Notes: a model not told the origin generated them from the letters alone. 64,000 nucleotides of DNA from Pseudohalocynthiibacter aestuariivivens (GCF_011040495.1 NZ_CP049037.1:1798001-1862000), one strand, 5' to 3'; shown: positions 52,913-62,251, counted from the stretch's first letter. Numbers and translations are program-made.

Positions 52913-55363
52913 TCAGGCTTTTGCCCGTTCCCCTTTTGGATCGTACATCGGACGCAAGCTGACTTCTGCCTCGACCCGTATCCCGGCAACGTCAATTTCG
53001 TAGGACGAGGCCAGCAGTTGATCGGGGCTCTCGCCGTCACACGGGACGTAGCCCATGCCAATCGCACCGCCCAAGGTGTGCCCGTAGTTGCCAGAACTGA
53101 GATAGCTCACGATCTGCCCATCACGCACGATTGGTTCGTTGTGATAGAGTAACGGCTCTGGATCAGTCAGGCGGAACTGGACCATGCGGGTTTTCAGCCC
53201 TTCCTCTTTCTTGCGCAGAACGGCGTCTCGACCAATGAAATTGGGCTTGGAGGTTTTGACTGCAAAGCCCAGCCCCGCCTCCAGCACATGGTCCTCGCAG
53301 GTGATGTCATGGCCAAAGTGGCGGAACCCCTTTTCGATACGGCAACTGTCCATCATGTGCATACCGCACAGCTTTAGCCCCATGTCCTGTCCGGCCTCCC
53401 ACAACGTCTCGAACGCGTGGCCGGCCATGTCGGAACTGACGTAAATCTCCCATCCCAGTTCGCCCACATAGGTGACACGATGCGCACGCGCGAGGCCCAT
53501 CCCTAACTCGATTTCTTGCGCGGTGCCAAATGGATTCACGTCATTGCTAAAATCGCTAGGTGATACTTTTTGCAGCAGCTTGCGCGCATTTGGCCCCATC
53601 ACGGCCAGCACACCCTCACCTGCGGTCACATCGGTGATCACCACATTGAAATCGCCCTTGTGTCGCTCCATCCACGTCTGATCAGCCAGCCGGGTCGCGC
53701 CCGGGGTCACCACCAGATACACCATCTCACTCAGGCGGGTGACAGTCACATCTGCCTCGATCCCGCCGCGGTTGTTCAGGAATTGGGTGTAGACGATCTT
53801 GCCCACTGGTGCCGAATAATCACCGCCGCCAATATAGTTCAGGAACGCCTCGGCGTCCGGGCCTTCGACGCGCAGCTTACCGAAAGAGGACATGTCGTAC
53901 ATGCCGACATTCTCACGAACCGCCTTGTGTTCGGCGGCGGCATTCCCGAACCAGTTCTGCCGCTTCCAAGTGTATTGATATTCACGTTCCTGGCCTTCGT
54001 TTGCAAACCAGTTGGCGCGCTCCCACCCGGCGGCCTCGCCCATCACTGCGCCGTTGTCCAACAGATGATGGTGGAACGGTGTTCGCCGAACACCGCGTGC
54101 GGTGCGCTTTTGCAGATAGGGAAAGTGGTCAGCATAGAGCAGGCCCAACGTCTCCTTGGACCGCTCAAAGAGGTAATGTTTGTTGCCCTGAAATGGCTGC
54201 ATCCGGCTGATATCCACATCGCCCAGATCGAACGGCTTTTCACCGCTGTCCATCCACTGGCTCAGCGCATGACCCGCGCCGCCTGCCGACTGAATCCCGA
54301 TAGAGTTGAACCCGCAGGCAACCCAGACGTTGTCCATCTCAGGTGCCAGACCCAAGTGGTAGGCATCATCGGGGGTAAAGCTTTCTGGGCCATTGAAGAA
54401 CGTGTGAATACCCGCTTCCGCCAGCATCGGCAGCCGGTTACAGGCAGCCTCCAGAATAGGTTCGAAATGGTCGAAATCCTCGGGGAGTTGATCGAATTCG
54501 AAACTATCGGGAATACCGTTCATCCCCCACGGTTTCGAGTGCGGCTCAAACGCACCCAGCAGAATTTTGCCGGCGTCCTCTTTATAGTAGGCGCATTCAT
54601 CGGGCACCCGCAGGACCGGCATCTGTTTCAGGCCTTCAATCGCCTCGGTCACGATGTAGAAATGCTCGCAAGCGTGCAGCGGCACGTTCACACCAGCCAT
54701 CCGGCCCACTTCGTGCCCCCACATGCCCGCGCAGTTCACGATCATGTCACAAGTGATGTGACCTTGATCGCTGCCATCATCGGCAGCCCAATCGACGCCA
54801 GTGACGCGGCGACCGTCCCGTTTCAGGCCTGTGACCTTAACCCGTTCGCGGATCAACGCTCCGTTTTGACGTGCGCCTTTTGCCAACGCCAACGCAATGT
54901 TGGCCGGATCAGCCTGCCCGTCTGTGGGCAGCCAGACCCCCCCTGTCACGCCATCAAGGTTAAGATGTTCATACTTTTCCTTGACCTCGGCGGGTGACAG
55001 TTCTTCAACAGGTACGCCAAAAGCACGGGCCATGGCCGCCTGACGAAACAATTCCTCGCGGCGCTCTGCGGTCAGGGCCGCCGAGACGGACCCCCCCTGA
55101 CGCAACCCGGTCGCGACGCCGGTTTCGGCCTCCAACCCTTTGTAAAGCTCGGCGGAGTATTTGGCGAGCTTGGTCATGTTCTGACCCGCACGCAACTGCC
55201 CGATAAGACCCGCAGCATGCCATGTCGTGCCGGAGGTCAGTTGCTTGCGCTCCAGCAGGACAACGTCCTTCCAGCCCATCTTGGCCAGATGATATGCGAC
55301 CGAGCATCCGACGACGCCACCACCGATGATCACCACACGTGCATTTTGAGGAAGGTCTGTCAT
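52913..55363 (-). CDS. GcvT-family flavoprotein, sarcosine/dimethylglycine dehydrogenase type (paralogue 2)
   Basis: 816 residues. An N-terminal FAD/NAD Rossmann motif (VVIIGGGVVGCSVAYHLA) is followed by TTWHAAG, which in this family carries the His that can bind FAD covalently. Residues about 425-816 are the folate-binding aminomethyltransferase (GcvT) domain with YVGELGWEIYVSSDMAGH. These enzymes oxidatively demethylate N-methyl glycines such as dimethylglycine or sarcosine and pass the one-carbon unit to tetrahydrofolate or release formaldehyde. It lies 64 nt after the homocysteine methyltransferase gene. Confidence 0.88.
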   Translation of the reverse strand: MTDLPQNARVVIIGGGVVGCSVAYHLAKMGWKDVVLLERKQLTSGTTWHAAGLIGQLRAGQNMTKLAKYSAELYKGLEAETGVATGLRQGGSVSAALTAERREELFRQAAMARAFGVPVEELSPAEVKEKYEHLNLDGVTGGVWLPTDGQADPANIALALAKGARQNGALIRERVKVTGLKRDGRRVTGVDWAADDGSDQGHITCDMIVNCAGMWGHEVGRMAGVNVPLHACEHFYIVTEAIEGLKQMPVLRVPDECAYYKEDAGKILLGAFEPHSKPWGMNGIPDSFEFDQLPEDFDHFEPILEAACNRLPMLAEAGIHTFFNGPESFTPDDAYHLGLAPEMDNVWVACGFNSIGIQSAGGAGHALSQWMDSGEKPFDLGDVDISRMQPFQGNKHYLFERSKETLGLLYADHFPYLQKRTARGVRRTPFHHHLLDNGAVMGEAAGWERANWFANEGQEREYQYTWKRQNWFGNAAAEHKAVRENVGMYDMSSFGKLRVEGPDAEAFLNYIGGGDYSAPVGKIVYTQFLNNRGGIEADVTVTRLSEMVYLVVTPGATRLADQTWMERHKGDFNVVITDVTAGEGVLAVMGPNARKLLQKVSPSDFSNDVNPFGTAQEIELGMGLARAHRVTYVGELGWEIYVSSDMAGHAFETLWEAGQDMGLKLCGMHMMDSCRIEKGFRHFGHDITCEDHVLEAGLGFAVKTSKPNFIGRDAVLRKKEEGLKTRMVQFRLTDPEPLLYHNEPIVRDGQIVSYLSSGNYGHTLGGAIGMGYVPCDGESPDQLLASSYEIDVAGIRVEAEVSLRPMYDPKGERAKA

Positions 55364-55427
55364 TTCGTGTCGTCCTTTATGTCTCTGAATTCGTGGTACG
55401 TAAAAGCGTCGGCTTTGCTCGACCGCC

Positions 55428-56324
55428 TCAGACTATCTCGTGGCCAGCGGCGCGCAGTCGCGCGGCCAGTTCGGTAATGTGATCCGGGCCAACTTCGCAG
55501 CAACCACCAACAATGGTTGCCCCCTGCCCGACCCAACCCATCGAAAACTCGGCATAGGCGGCAGGGTCCAGATCGGTACGTGTTTCCAGCGCATCGACGG
55601 TGGGATTGTCCTGTTTGAAACCATCGCTGATCCGGGTGAATCCGTTGGCATAGGCCCCGAACGGGCGACCGAACCCCTTGATTATGTCCAACGCCGCCTC
55701 GACGGCTTCGGGGCGCGAGCAGTTGACCAGCACCGCGTCTGGTGTATGGCGCGCGACGATCTCCGCGAGATCGCGCAGCGGTTCACCGGACCGCAACACC
55801 GTGCCGTCGTCATCATCCACGGTCACTGCCAGCCAGACAGGTTTTTCACATCCTGCACATCCGGTTAATGCACCATCTGCGTGGGTCAGTGATGCAACCG
55901 TCTCGATGATAAAGAGATCGACACGCGCCCGCATCAATGCCACCAGTTCGGCATATAGCGGGGCTGCCACATCCACCGGCGGGCATATATCAGGCCGGTA
56001 GGACGCCCCAAGCGGGCCGAGCGATGCAGCGATCCGTCCTGCGCCCGCAGCCGCGCGCGCAGTTTCGGCCTCGGTCAGTGCGCATCCGATGAGCGCCTCG
56101 AACTGATCCTCCAGATTCACCTTGGTCAAGCGGTCGCGATGTACGGCATAGGTATTCGTTGTGGCCACTGTCGCACCGGCGCCGTAGTAATCGGAGTGCA
56201 CCTCTCTCACGATACCGGGTTTGTCCATCATCACGCTGGTGGACCATAGGACCGTCGCCCGATCGCCCGAACGCTTGACGACCTCCTGCCCGATCGAGCC
56301 GTCGAGAAGAGTTATCTGTGTCAT
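55428..56324 (-). CDS. Homocysteine S-methyltransferase family protein (BHMT-like)
   Basis: 298 residues, TIM-barrel of the Pfam S-methyl_trans family. It contains LLDGSIGQEVVKRSG at the N-terminus, TTNTYAVHRDRL, the first zinc cysteine in LVNCSRPEAVEA and the double cysteine VGGCCEVGPDH near the C-terminus. The methyl donor may be betaine, which fits its position between two demethylating flavoproteins, or S-methylmethionine. ATG 56324 is supported by family length. Confidence 0.87.
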   Translation of the reverse strand: MTQITLLDGSIGQEVVKRSGDRATVLWSTSVMMDKPGIVREVHSDYYGAGATVATTNTYAVHRDRLTKVNLEDQFEALIGCALTEAETARAAAGAGRIAASLGPLGASYRPDICPPVDVAAPLYAELVALMRARVDLFIIETVASLTHADGALTGCAGCEKPVWLAVTVDDDDGTVLRSGEPLRDLAEIVARHTPDAVLVNCSRPEAVEAALDIIKGFGRPFGAYANGFTRISDGFKQDNPTVDALETRTDLDPAAYAEFSMGWVGQGATIVGGCCEVGPDHITELAARLRAAGHEIV

Positions 56325-56351
56325 GGATGAACCTTTGGAATAAGGGGGGGG

Positions 56352-56370
56352 GCCGGGCGCTACGCCCGGC
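56352..56370. terminator. Hairpin between the first flavoprotein gene and the homocysteine methyltransferase gene
   Basis: GCCGGGCG (56352-56359) pairs with 56363-56370 around CTA; next to it is a run of nine G (plus strand). It may attenuate transcription between the genes. Confidence 0.5.
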
Positions 56371-56381
56371 ACCGGTATTTG

Positions 56382-58826
56382 TCAGGCACGAAGCCGCTCG
56401 TTCTGCGGATCCCACAGAGGCTGATCCGGCTGGACCACCGCGCGGCAGCGCTTGCCATAGATATCGACTTCCAATTCAGTGCCCGGTTCCGCCAGATCGG
56501 CGCGCAGCATGCCCAGCGCAATGCTGGCATTCACACGGTATCCATAGGCGCCGCTAGTGGTTTCTCCGACCACGTCATTGCCGTGCCAGAGTGTCGACAT
56601 ATAAGGCGCATCGGCCTCATCTGCATCCACTAGCAACGTCACGAACCGCTTCTTCGAGCCTTGCTGCTTTTCCACCAGCAACGCCGCCTTACCGACAAAA
56701 TCCTGTGGTTTGTCGAACTTGATGAACCGTTCCAGCCCCCCTTCGAGAAGGCTGTAATCGGTCGAAAGATCGCCCTTCCACGTGCGGTATCCTTTTTCGA
56801 TCCGCAGCGCGTTCAACGCATACATGCCAAAGGGCGTCGCCCCCGCATCAAGGATGGCATCATAAATACCCGGCATATCATCGTTGGTGGCGTGAACTTC
56901 CCAGCCCAACTCGCCAGCGAAACTCACCCGCGCGAGGAAAGCAGGCTTGCCCGCAACGGTGCAATGTTGGTGGCTAAGCCACCCCAGCGACAGATCGGCA
57001 TCGGTCAATGGCGATAACAGATCGCGCGATTTCGGGCCGGTGACGATCAGCGCGCTGCGCTCAGTCGTGGTCTCCTTCACCTCGACGCCCTCTGGCACCG
57101 ATTGTCGGATCAGGTCGCCGTCATGCCATTGCGCTGTGGCCGCCGTAATCAGCACAAAGCTGTCCTCGGCGAGGCGTACACATGACATCTCGGTTTTGAT
57201 TCGCCCCCGGCTGTCCGAGACATAGACGAGGTTCATGCGCCCGATCTTTGGCAGCGCTCCTGCCACAAAGCCGCGCAGCCATTCATCCGCGCCTTCGCCC
57301 GTTAGCCAGAACCGCGAGAACCCCGGCAAATCAAGTACACCGCACCCGTCGCGGACGGCCTCGCATTCCTCTCGGATGCGTACCTCCCACGGGCCAGAGC
57401 GACCCCATGTGTGCGTTGCTTCCTCAGACGTATCATCGCCCGGCTTTGCGAACCAGTTTGCCCGCTCCCAGCCATTATAGGCGCCCATCACGCCCCCCAA
57501 TTCGCGAATGCGTGCGTCGTTTGGACCCAGCTTCTTGTCGCGTCCAGCAGGCCATTCATGCTGCGGGAAATGCATTGCGTATTCGTGGCCGTAAACCTCC
57601 ATCGCCTTGGCGTGGCAGTAATCCTGATCGGTGTAGTCAGTGTACCGGCGTGGGTCGACGGCCCACATGTCATGCTCGGTCTCGCCATGCATGACCCATT
57701 CCGCTGCGACCTTGCCCGCGCCGCCACCTTGGGTGATCCCAAAGGTAAAGACGCAAGCCTCAAACGCGTTTGTCACGCCGGGCATGGGGCCAATCAGAGG
57801 CAACCCATCAGGAGCGTAAGGTATAGGGCCATTGATCACCCGACCGACCCCGGCACTGCCAAGGATCGGCACCCGCGCCATTGCGTCCTCAATGTACCAT
57901 TCCAGCCGCTCCAGATCGTCGGGATAAAGCTGGAAGCTGAAATCTTCGGGCATCGGATCGTCGGGCGTCACCCAATGGGCGCGGCAGTTGCGTTCGTACG
58001 GACCTAGGTTCAAGCCGTTCTTGTCCTGCCGCAGATAGTACGAGCTGTCGACATCGCGCAATAACGGCACCTTGTGGCCCTGCTCTGCTGTCCAGTCCTT
58101 AAGCTCACCAATCTCTTCGGTCAGAAAATACTGGTGGCTCATCGTGACCATCGGCACGGTGCGCCCGCCAAACGGCTTGAACCATTCACCAACACGCTGC
58201 GCATAATACCCTGCGGCGTTCACCACTTTTTCACAGCGGATATCGCCTTTGTCGGTATGCACAATCCACTCGTCGCCATCGCGGCTGACGCCGGTTGCAG
58301 GGCAGAATCGTTCGATCCGTGCACCCATCTGACGCGCGCCCTTGGCCAGTGCCTGTGTCAGCTGCGCAGGGTCGATATCACCGTCAGCCGGATCCCACAG
58401 ACCACCCGCCAGATCGTGGGTTTCAATGAACGGATACCGGCTTTTGATATCCTCCAGACTCATCATGTTCAGTTCGATGCCCTGATGACGCCCCATGGAA
58501 CACGCGCGCTCAAATTCCTGCATCCGTTCCCTGCTGTGGCCCAACCGGATCGAACCGGTCACATGATAGTTCATCGGGTAATCCACCTCGGCCTCGAGCC
58601 GCGAGTAGAGATCCAACGAGTACCGCTGCATGTTCATAACCGCCCAAGAGGTCGAAAAGTTCGGGCAGTTGCCCGCCGCGTGCCATGTAGAGCCTGCGGT
58701 CAGTTCGTTCTTCTCCAGCAGCACGCAGTCGCTCCAGCCGCCCTTGGCCAAATGATAGAGCGTCGAGGTGCCGACGACACCGCCGCCAATGATGACCACG
58801 CGGGCCGTTGTGGGGAAATCTGCCAT
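56382..58826 (-). CDS. GcvT-family flavoprotein, sarcosine/dimethylglycine dehydrogenase type (paralogue 1)
   Basis: 814 residues with the same layout as the paralogue at 52913: FAD Rossmann motif (VVIIGGGVVGTSTLYHLA), SGTSWHAAG-like (TAGSTWHAAGNCPNFS), and a GcvT domain from about residue 430 containing FAGELGWEVHATNDDMPG. GGAGACG precedes ATG 58826; the frame extends upstream without homology. It follows the GFA gene by 43 nt. The two paralogues may act in sequence on dimethylglycine and sarcosine. Confidence 0.88.
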   Translation of the reverse strand: MADFPTTARVVIIGGGVVGTSTLYHLAKGGWSDCVLLEKNELTAGSTWHAAGNCPNFSTSWAVMNMQRYSLDLYSRLEAEVDYPMNYHVTGSIRLGHSRERMQEFERACSMGRHQGIELNMMSLEDIKSRYPFIETHDLAGGLWDPADGDIDPAQLTQALAKGARQMGARIERFCPATGVSRDGDEWIVHTDKGDIRCEKVVNAAGYYAQRVGEWFKPFGGRTVPMVTMSHQYFLTEEIGELKDWTAEQGHKVPLLRDVDSSYYLRQDKNGLNLGPYERNCRAHWVTPDDPMPEDFSFQLYPDDLERLEWYIEDAMARVPILGSAGVGRVINGPIPYAPDGLPLIGPMPGVTNAFEACVFTFGITQGGGAGKVAAEWVMHGETEHDMWAVDPRRYTDYTDQDYCHAKAMEVYGHEYAMHFPQHEWPAGRDKKLGPNDARIRELGGVMGAYNGWERANWFAKPGDDTSEEATHTWGRSGPWEVRIREECEAVRDGCGVLDLPGFSRFWLTGEGADEWLRGFVAGALPKIGRMNLVYVSDSRGRIKTEMSCVRLAEDSFVLITAATAQWHDGDLIRQSVPEGVEVKETTTERSALIVTGPKSRDLLSPLTDADLSLGWLSHQHCTVAGKPAFLARVSFAGELGWEVHATNDDMPGIYDAILDAGATPFGMYALNALRIEKGYRTWKGDLSTDYSLLEGGLERFIKFDKPQDFVGKAALLVEKQQGSKKRFVTLLVDADEADAPYMSTLWHGNDVVGETTSGAYGYRVNASIALGMLRADLAEPGTELEVDIYGKRCRAVVQPDQPLWDPQNERLRA

Positions 58827-58869
58827 GGGTTCGTCTCCGTATTCTTTGTTGTTCTGGTGTGTCGGTCCG

Positions 58870-59247
58870 TCAGCTTCGCGCGTCTTGCGGCAGCCCGTCA
58901 GCAATGTCGTAGTAGTCGCCCTTGTCCGCGACAAAGATGTGCCGCGTCATTTTCAGACCCGTCGGAGTGTCGAGCGCCCCCAGCGCGAAACTGATGGTGC
59001 TCTCTGCGTCGGCGGCCCAAAACAGGAACGACCCGCATGTCGGACAAAACCCGCGTTTTGCGGTGTCGCTCGACGCGTACCACGTGACATCTCCGGTGAT
59101 GTGCATTGTATCTTTTGGCACGTAGGCCGAGGCCCACACGTGACCCGACTGGCGTCGACACTGTCCGCAGTGGCACGCGCTGGCGCCTTTCGGCTCAGCA
59201 GTCGTTTCAAACGTGACGCCCCCACACAAGCATTGTCCCTTCGTCAT
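58870..59247 (-). CDS. GFA family zinc protein
   Basis: 125 residues. The cysteine pattern CLCGGV, CHCGQCRRQSG, FCPTCGSFLFW matches the zinc-binding fold of glutathione-dependent formaldehyde-activating enzyme (GFA/CENP-V). The biochemical role of most members is unproven, but formaldehyde is released by the neighbouring demethylating flavoproteins. It starts 2 nt after the LysE gene stop, so they are co-translated. Confidence 0.88.
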   Translation of the reverse strand: MTKGQCLCGGVTFETTAEPKGASACHCGQCRRQSGHVWASAYVPKDTMHITGDVTWYASSDTAKRGFCPTCGSFLFWAADAESTISFALGALDTPTGLKMTRHIFVADKGDYYDIADGLPQDARS

Positions 59248-59249
59248 GC

Positions 59250-59873
59250 TCAAATCCTCCCGACAGGTGCGGCGATGCTGCCCAAGAGCACGCCGTAAAT
59301 GATGAAACAACCGGCAAGCGCGCGGCGCAGCCAGACGTTAAAGACCGCGCCCAATGCAGCCATACCCAACCCGGCCCCCAGCGCCGTATAACCAAGGTAG
59401 CTGAGCGCCGTCAGGCTGAGCGCGGTTGGAAAGATAACCCACATCTGGTCCCAGATCGTCACATCAGGCTGCACGAACTGACTGAACGCCGCCAGATAGC
59501 CTGCGACGCTCTTGGGGTTGATTGTGGCGATTGCAAAAGCCCGCCAATAGATCGACCCGATGGGTCGCGCTGTGACCTTTGCCGGCGTCTTGGCCATGAT
59601 CCAGCCGCGGATGCCCAGATAGATCAAAAACCCCGCGCCGATCAGTTTGGCAATCTGAAAGGCGATCGGCGATGTCGTGATCAGGGCCGTGACACCCAAT
59701 GCCGACAGCGTGAGAAACAGCGCCGCCTGCGTCAGGATAGCAGCCACGCCGGGCAACGATCGGCGAAACCCGATCGTCATGCCATTTGCGATACAATTGA
59801 CCGCGTTCGGCCCCGGCGTGGTGACAAACACCGCCCAGAACACCGCGAACATGATCCATGCCTCCCAGCTCAT
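59250..59873 (-). CDS. LysE family amino-acid exporter
   Basis: 207 residues with about six membrane helices. The family signature near the N-terminus is VFVTTPGPNAVNCIANGMTIGFRRSLPG; NPKSVAGYLAAFSQFV is the conserved second half motif. Export of a basic or small amino acid or quaternary compound across the inner membrane is likely; substrate unknown. It starts 7 nt after the XRE-cupin regulator stop. Confidence 0.9.
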   Translation of the reverse strand: MSWEAWIMFAVFWAVFVTTPGPNAVNCIANGMTIGFRRSLPGVAAILTQAALFLTLSALGVTALITTSPIAFQIAKLIGAGFLIYLGIRGWIMAKTPAKVTARPIGSIYWRAFAIATINPKSVAGYLAAFSQFVQPDVTIWDQMWVIFPTALSLTALSYLGYTALGAGLGMAALGAVFNVWLRRALAGCFIIYGVLLGSIAAPVGRI

Positions 59874-59880
59874 GCGCGCC

Positions 59881-60453
59881 TCAATACACCGGCGGGGCGA
59901 TCACCCAGATCACCACCGCAGGTTCATCATAAGGGTTCATCCACTCAAACGGCTCATTCTTGATTCGAAAGCTGTCACCCAGCCCAACGCTGAACGGACG
60001 CCCCGAGATGATCAGGTCAAGCTGTCCGGAAACGACATATCCGACCTCCTGCGTCGGCCGCTCGATAATCTCGCCGCGACGGCTGTGTGGCGCAAACGTG
60101 GAATGTACGACTTCGAAATCATCTGTCAGATCGGGCGATAGCAACTCTTCGACCAATCCCGCCGCATCTGATCCGATTTGTCGCCGCGCATTTCGGCGCA
60201 CTATGTGTCCCGCTTCAGCTGCCGGGGCCGCCGTATGGCCAAAAAGCAGCGACACCGACACATCCAGTGCCCCCGCTATATGGCGCAGGTCGTTAACCGA
60301 TGCTTCGGACAGGTCTCGCTCGACCTGACTGAGCCACCCAACAGAACGCCCCAGTCGCTCTGCCAGATCACTGAGCGTAACACCGCGCGCCTTTCGCAAG
60401 GCCCGAAGATCGGCCCCCAGCGTACGCGGTTTGGTCGGATCACTCTGATGCAC
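59881..60453 (-). CDS. XRE-family regulator with C-terminal cupin domain
   Basis: 190 residues. Helix-turn-helix at about residues 12-66 (LRALRKARGVTLSDLAERLGRSVGWLSQVERDLSEASVNDLRHIAGAL) and a cupin domain at about 110-190 (ERPTQEVGYVVSGQLDLIISGRPFSVGLGDSFRI). Such regulators bind a small effector in the cupin and often control amino-acid or polyamine catabolism next door. It is the first gene of the putative operon and has inverted repeats just upstream. Confidence 0.92.
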   Translation of the reverse strand: MHQSDPTKPRTLGADLRALRKARGVTLSDLAERLGRSVGWLSQVERDLSEASVNDLRHIAGALDVSVSLLFGHTAAPAAEAGHIVRRNARRQIGSDAAGLVEELLSPDLTDDFEVVHSTFAPHSRRGEIIERPTQEVGYVVSGQLDLIISGRPFSVGLGDSFRIKNEPFEWMNPYDEPAVVIWVIAPPVY

Positions 60454-60464
60454 GGGTATGCTTT

Positions 60465-60491
60465 CGTGAAAATTTCAACACGAATTTCACG
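60465..60491. promoter_or_regulatory. Candidate operator of the XRE-cupin regulator
   Basis: CGTGAAA (60465-60471) and TTTCACG (60485-60491) form an inverted repeat, and within it TGAAAATTTCA (60467-60477) is itself palindromic. It is 12-38 nt upstream of the regulator start, a plausible autoregulatory site. Confidence 0.45.
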
Positions 60492-60502
60492 GTGCGTCGA
60501 TT

Positions 60503-60531
60503 CCATGAAAAAATCAAATATTTTTTCATGG
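60503..60531. terminator. 12-bp AT-rich hairpin upstream of the regulator gene
   Basis: CCATGAAAAAAT (60503-60514) pairs perfectly with 60520-60531 across a 5-nt loop. It sits downstream of msrC on the minus strand. It could terminate msrC or serve as part of the regulator's operator. Confidence 0.6.
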
Positions 60532-60546
60532 TGGCGGTAAAATTTG

Positions 60547-61005
60547 TTACCGCACGCCAGCAAACACCTGAGCAAGCAGCTTTGCCAGCTCTGTGGCATC
60601 CTCTTGCGTGAAGGCCTCAGGCTGGTCACTGTCGATATCCAACACGCCAATCATGTGTCCCTGCCCATCACGCACTGGCAACACGATCTCTGAGCGGGTG
60701 GTGCTGGCGCAGGCGATGTGATCGGCGACAGCATGCACATCCGCCACCAGCTGGACTTCTCCGCTTCGGGCCGCCGCACCACAAACTCCTCGCGAAAACG
60801 GGATCTGCAGGCACCCATGTCCACCCTGATATGGCCCGATCTTGAGCATTTCCGGCGCGGTCACCCGGTAAAACCCAGTCCAGTCAAAACGATCATCCGC
60901 GTGATGCAATTCGCAGGCCATTGTAGCCATCAACGCGACCTCATCCGTTTCGCCCGCAGTCAAGGCCGCAAGCGTCTTGGAAATGTCGGAATAATCAATG
61001 CGCAT
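60547..61005 (-). CDS. msrC: Free methionine-(R)-sulfoxide reductase (GAF domain)
   Basis: 152 residues, a single GAF domain. The three cysteines Cys65 (GHGCLQIPF), Cys75 (GVCGAA) and Cys99 (IACAST) keep the spacing of 10 and 24 residues found in fRMsr, where they act in catalysis and resolution with thioredoxin. It reduces free Met-R-O and so protects against oxidative stress. It is followed by the XRE-cupin gene in the same direction, and lies 73 nt downstream of the thiolase gene. Confidence 0.93.
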   Translation of the reverse strand: MRIDYSDISKTLAALTAGETDEVALMATMACELHHADDRFDWTGFYRVTAPEMLKIGPYQGGHGCLQIPFSRGVCGAAARSGEVQLVADVHAVADHIACASTTRSEIVLPVRDGQGHMIGVLDIDSDQPEAFTQEDATELAKLLAQVFAGVR

Positions 61006-61030
61006 GGTGTATCCTGCTTAGAGCGCCGGA

Positions 61031-61047
61031 CTGGGGCGCGGCCCCAG
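61031..61047. terminator. Hairpin downstream of the thiolase gene
   Basis: CTGGGGC (61031-61037) pairs with GCCCCAG (61041-61047) around GCG, between the thiolase stop and the msrC start on the minus strand. No T-run. Confidence 0.4.
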
Positions 61048-61078
61048 ACCCCGGAATATTTATGGCAAAAAGATGAGG

Positions 61079-62251
61079 TTAGTCACGCTCGATTGCAATC
61101 GCGGTTCCCTCTCCACCACCGATGCAGATCGCCGCGATCCCGCGCTTGAGGCCACGCTTTTCCAACGCATTCAGCAATGTAACCATGATTCGCGCGCCGC
61201 TGGCGCCAATGGGATGGCCCAAAGCGCAGGCGCCACCATTTACGTTCATCTTGTCACGGGCAATGCCCATTTCGTGCATGAAGGCCATCGGAACCACGGC
61301 AAACGCTTCGTTTACTTCCCACAGGTCCACGTCATCCACTGTCCAGCCCAACCGCTGAAGAAGTTTCTGTGCAGCGGGCACCGGTGCCGTCGTGAACCAT
61401 CCCGGAGCCTGTGCATGGCTTGCATGGCCAAGAATGCGGGCGCGAATGTTCAGCGCCTGCGCCTGTGCGGCTTCTTGCGAGGCAAGAACAAGCGCCGCAG
61501 CACCGTCAGAAATGGACGAAGCGTTTGCCGCCGTTACTGTTCCGTCCTTGCGAAAGGCCGGTTTCAACTGCGGAATCTTCTCGGGACGGGCCTTGGCCGG
61601 TTGCTCGTCGGTCGCGATGGTCACATCGCCCTTGCGCGTGCTCAGAGTGACTGAGGCGATTTCACCGTCAAATGCACCGTTGGACTGGGCCGCCAAAGCG
61701 TTTTCGAGCGATCCGATTGCGTAGGCATCCTGTGCTTCGCGGGTGAATTGAAATTTCTCGGCGCAATCTTCGGCAAACGTCCCCATCAGACGGCCTTTGT
61801 CATAGGCGTCCTCCAACCCATCAAGGAACATATGGTCCTGCACTTCTGTATGGCCAATCCGGGCACCGCCACGCATTTTTGGCAGCATATAGGGCGCGTT
61901 CGACATACTCTCCATGCCGCCCGCGATCATCGTGTCCGCATGACCCAGCGCGATCTGATCGAAGGCAATCATTGCCGCCTTCATGCCGGACCCGCACATT
62001 TTGTTCAGCGTCGTCGCAGGCACATCATCACCTAGGCCAGCAGCAAAACCAGCCTGACGCGCCGGAGCCTGCCCCTGTCCTGCAGGCAATACGCAGCCCA
62101 TCAACACCTCGTCCACGGAGGAGCTTCGGGCGTCATCAAGCGCCGCACGGATTGCCACCCCTCCCAGGTGGCTGGCTGATGTGCCGTCGAAATCTCCTTG
62201 AAAGCCGCCCATAGGCGTTCGGGCTGCACCTGCGATCACCACGGTTTTCAT
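61079..62251 (-). CDS. Acetyl-CoA acetyltransferase (thiolase)
   Basis: 390 residues. Nucleophilic Cys86 in NKMCGSGMKAA; the second set of residues in NGGACALGHPIGASGARI (His and Cys) and the NEAF motif (EVNEAFAVVPMAF). It interconverts two acetyl-CoA and acetoacetyl-CoA, or acts in beta-oxidation; it could supply the ScoAB pathway. ATG 62251 is used because MKTVVIAGAARTP is the usual N-terminus. It is divergent from the STAS gene. Confidence 0.92.
   Translation of the reverse strand: MKTVVIAGAARTPMGGFQGDFDGTSASHLGGVAIRAALDDARSSSVDEVLMGCVLPAGQGQAPARQAGFAAGLGDDVPATTLNKMCGSGMKAAMIAFDQIALGHADTMIAGGMESMSNAPYMLPKMRGGARIGHTEVQDHMFLDGLEDAYDKGRLMGTFAEDCAEKFQFTREAQDAYAIGSLENALAAQSNGAFDGEIASVTLSTRKGDVTIATDEQPAKARPEKIPQLKPAFRKDGTVTAANASSISDGAAALVLASQEAAQAQALNIRARILGHASHAQAPGWFTTAPVPAAQKLLQRLGWTVDDVDLWEVNEAFAVVPMAFMHEMGIARDKMNVNGGACALGHPIGASGARIMVTLLNALEKRGLKRGIAAICIGGGEGTAIAIERD

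Noticed and set aside
53570..54997. 475-codon plus-strand open frame opposite the sarcosine/dimethylglycine dehydrogenase-type gene
   Set aside because: It is the antisense shadow of a well-supported flavoprotein gene; the long stop-free run reflects high GC at third positions, and the translation resembles no family.
56344..56352. Run of nine G as a possible slippage or G-quadruplex site
   Set aside because: A single G-run without three partner runs; it lies between genes beside a simple hairpin.
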